A stretch of 17,075 bases of DNA, taken from the NCBI GenBank assembly GCA_000333855.2, contig CM007336.1, forward strand, positions 135,979 through 153,053, read 5' to 3'. This DNA is from Endotrypanum monterogeii (taxonomy: Eukaryota; Euglenozoa; Kinetoplastea; Trypanosomatida; Trypanosomatidae). Under the pieces are notes generated by a model, which saw only the letters and a program-made list of their open reading frames with translations, was not told where the DNA came from and ran no database searches. Of the stretch, positions 16,451 to 17,075 are shown in pieces. Positions within the stretch are counted from its first letter, which is position 1. Every line of letters begins with the position of its first letter. The translations under genes were made by a program, and so were the position numbers.

Positions 16451-16803
16451 GTGGAACTACTTCTTTTTTCCGAAAGCAAACGTCCTCTCTTGCCAGTACC
16501 TACCCTGCACCGGATCCTTGAAGCATATCGAGTAACTCATAATTCGCAACAACAAAAAAAGAAAGCGCTCGTCGCCTCAAACTACTGCTGCAACAAACAC
16601 GGCGGAGGGTACCCCATCCACCCCCCCCGATTAACTCGGAATCTCTCTCCCATCACGATATGGCGCTAAAACTTATCAAGATCCCGAACGCAACCCGACT
16701 ACACCATGCGCTTAGCTATTGCAAAAATATATGTACGTGATCATTTGCACTGTCTCCTCAAAGACTCTCCCTTTTGATTCGGGCACGTCTGAACAGTCCC
16801 CGC

Positions 16804-16938
16804 TCACACGAGTTGCCTATCGGTCTCGGCTGCCCGCACGGCTGTTTTGTTGCCCACAAAGCGCAGAGCCGCCCCTCGGGCATCAATGGCGGTCATCAGG
16901 CCGCTCCACCGAACCCCTTCCCCCGCCGCCTCCCGCAT
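16804..16938 (-). CDS. Possible 44-aa ORF in a GC-rich block
   Basis: ATG at 16938 to TGA at 16804, 44 codons with gene-like third positions and no recognised homology. The residues TAIDARGAALRFVGN illustrate its protein-like look. A minus-strand C/T-rich tract ends at GGAG, with AG at 17002-17001, leaving a 62-base leader. Very short, so it may be chance or the tail of a longer broken gene. Confidence 0.17.
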   Translation of the reverse strand: MREAAGEGVRWSGLMTAIDARGAALRFVGNKTAVRAAETDRQLV

Positions 16939-17075
16939 CCAAGCAGGCTGTCTACGCAGACGTGCCGGGTGCCGGTGGTGCCAACGAAGACACAAAACGC
17001 CTCCAATAGCAAGGGGGGAGGAGGGCAAAGAAAATACTCTGCGGAGAAAAGTGACCAACCGCTTCCTGGAGACAC
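16896..17075 (-). other. Open frame running off the right edge, possible 3' end of the next gene
   Basis: A minus-strand frame is open for 59 codons from the window edge to TGA at 16898-16896 (for example FCVFVGTTGTRHVCVDS). The other two minus frames are also open for 44 codons or more from the edge, so the frame cannot be decided here. If an upstream gene ends here, it would be the next member of the same-strand cluster. Confidence 0.2.

Larger units (their letters stand above)
15294..16803. other. Spacer upstream of the 185-aa gene
   Basis: About 1.5 kb. It holds (TA)n runs at 15449-15463 and 15769-15787, an imperfect CA run at 15596-15614, a GT run at 15334-15344 and AT-rich DNA around 16413-16445. 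The only notable frame is the 195-codon ORF at 15863-16450, given separately. Otherwise I see no gene. Confidence 0.6.

Noticed and set aside
1..17075. Prokaryotic systems such as CRISPR, toxin-antitoxin, phage defence or insertion sequences
   Set aside because: No spaced direct repeats, terminal inverted repeats or operon layout; the gene style is trypanosomatid.

Overview
The window looks like nuclear DNA of a trypanosomatid, most likely a Leishmania-type (Leishmaniinae) parasite. Five long, intronless, GC-rich reading frames all lie on the minus strand. They are separated by 0.5 to 1.5 kb spacers full of (TA)n, (GT)n/(CA)n and homopolymer runs. Several starts have a polypyrimidine run followed by AG a short way upstream, which is the layout expected for spliced-leader trans-splicing and polycistronic transcription. 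No bacterial-type promoters, operons, CRISPR arrays, insertion sequences, rRNA or tRNA genes were recognised. The genus is an inference from style, not from a marker gene.

Transcription runs right to left. At 17075-16800 there is a GC-rich block that may be the end of a truncated upstream gene or a tiny gene. The spacer at 15294-16800 carries one unexplained 195-codon frame (15863-16450). Next comes a 185-aa basic/acidic hypothetical protein (14736-15293). It is followed by a large protein with the fold of group II pyridoxal-phosphate decarboxylases (11139-13709) that lacks the catalytic lysine, resembling the PDXDC1 type. A spacer (9940-11138) contains a short coding-like tract. Then comes a 621-aa hypothetical protein with a mitochondrial-type N-terminus (8074-9939), whose 3' end has a competing frame running to 7977. 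A spacer (6591-8073) is followed by a 356-aa protein with one membrane segment at each end (5520-6590), preceded by a tiny upstream ORF whose stop overlaps its start. A 748-bp spacer leads to a divergent XRN-family 5'-3' exoribonuclease (1772-4771). The final 1.77 kb (1-1771) holds only low-complexity spacer.

The genes are not obviously one pathway. That is normal for trypanosomatid clusters, where neighbours share transcription but are regulated after transcription through their UTRs. The most interesting points are the apparent PLP-fold pseudoenzyme, the XRN with two lineage-type insertions and a double microsatellite just before its ATG, the minimal uORF, and three spacer tracts with coding-like third-position GC. 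I did not find a clear new multi-gene system.
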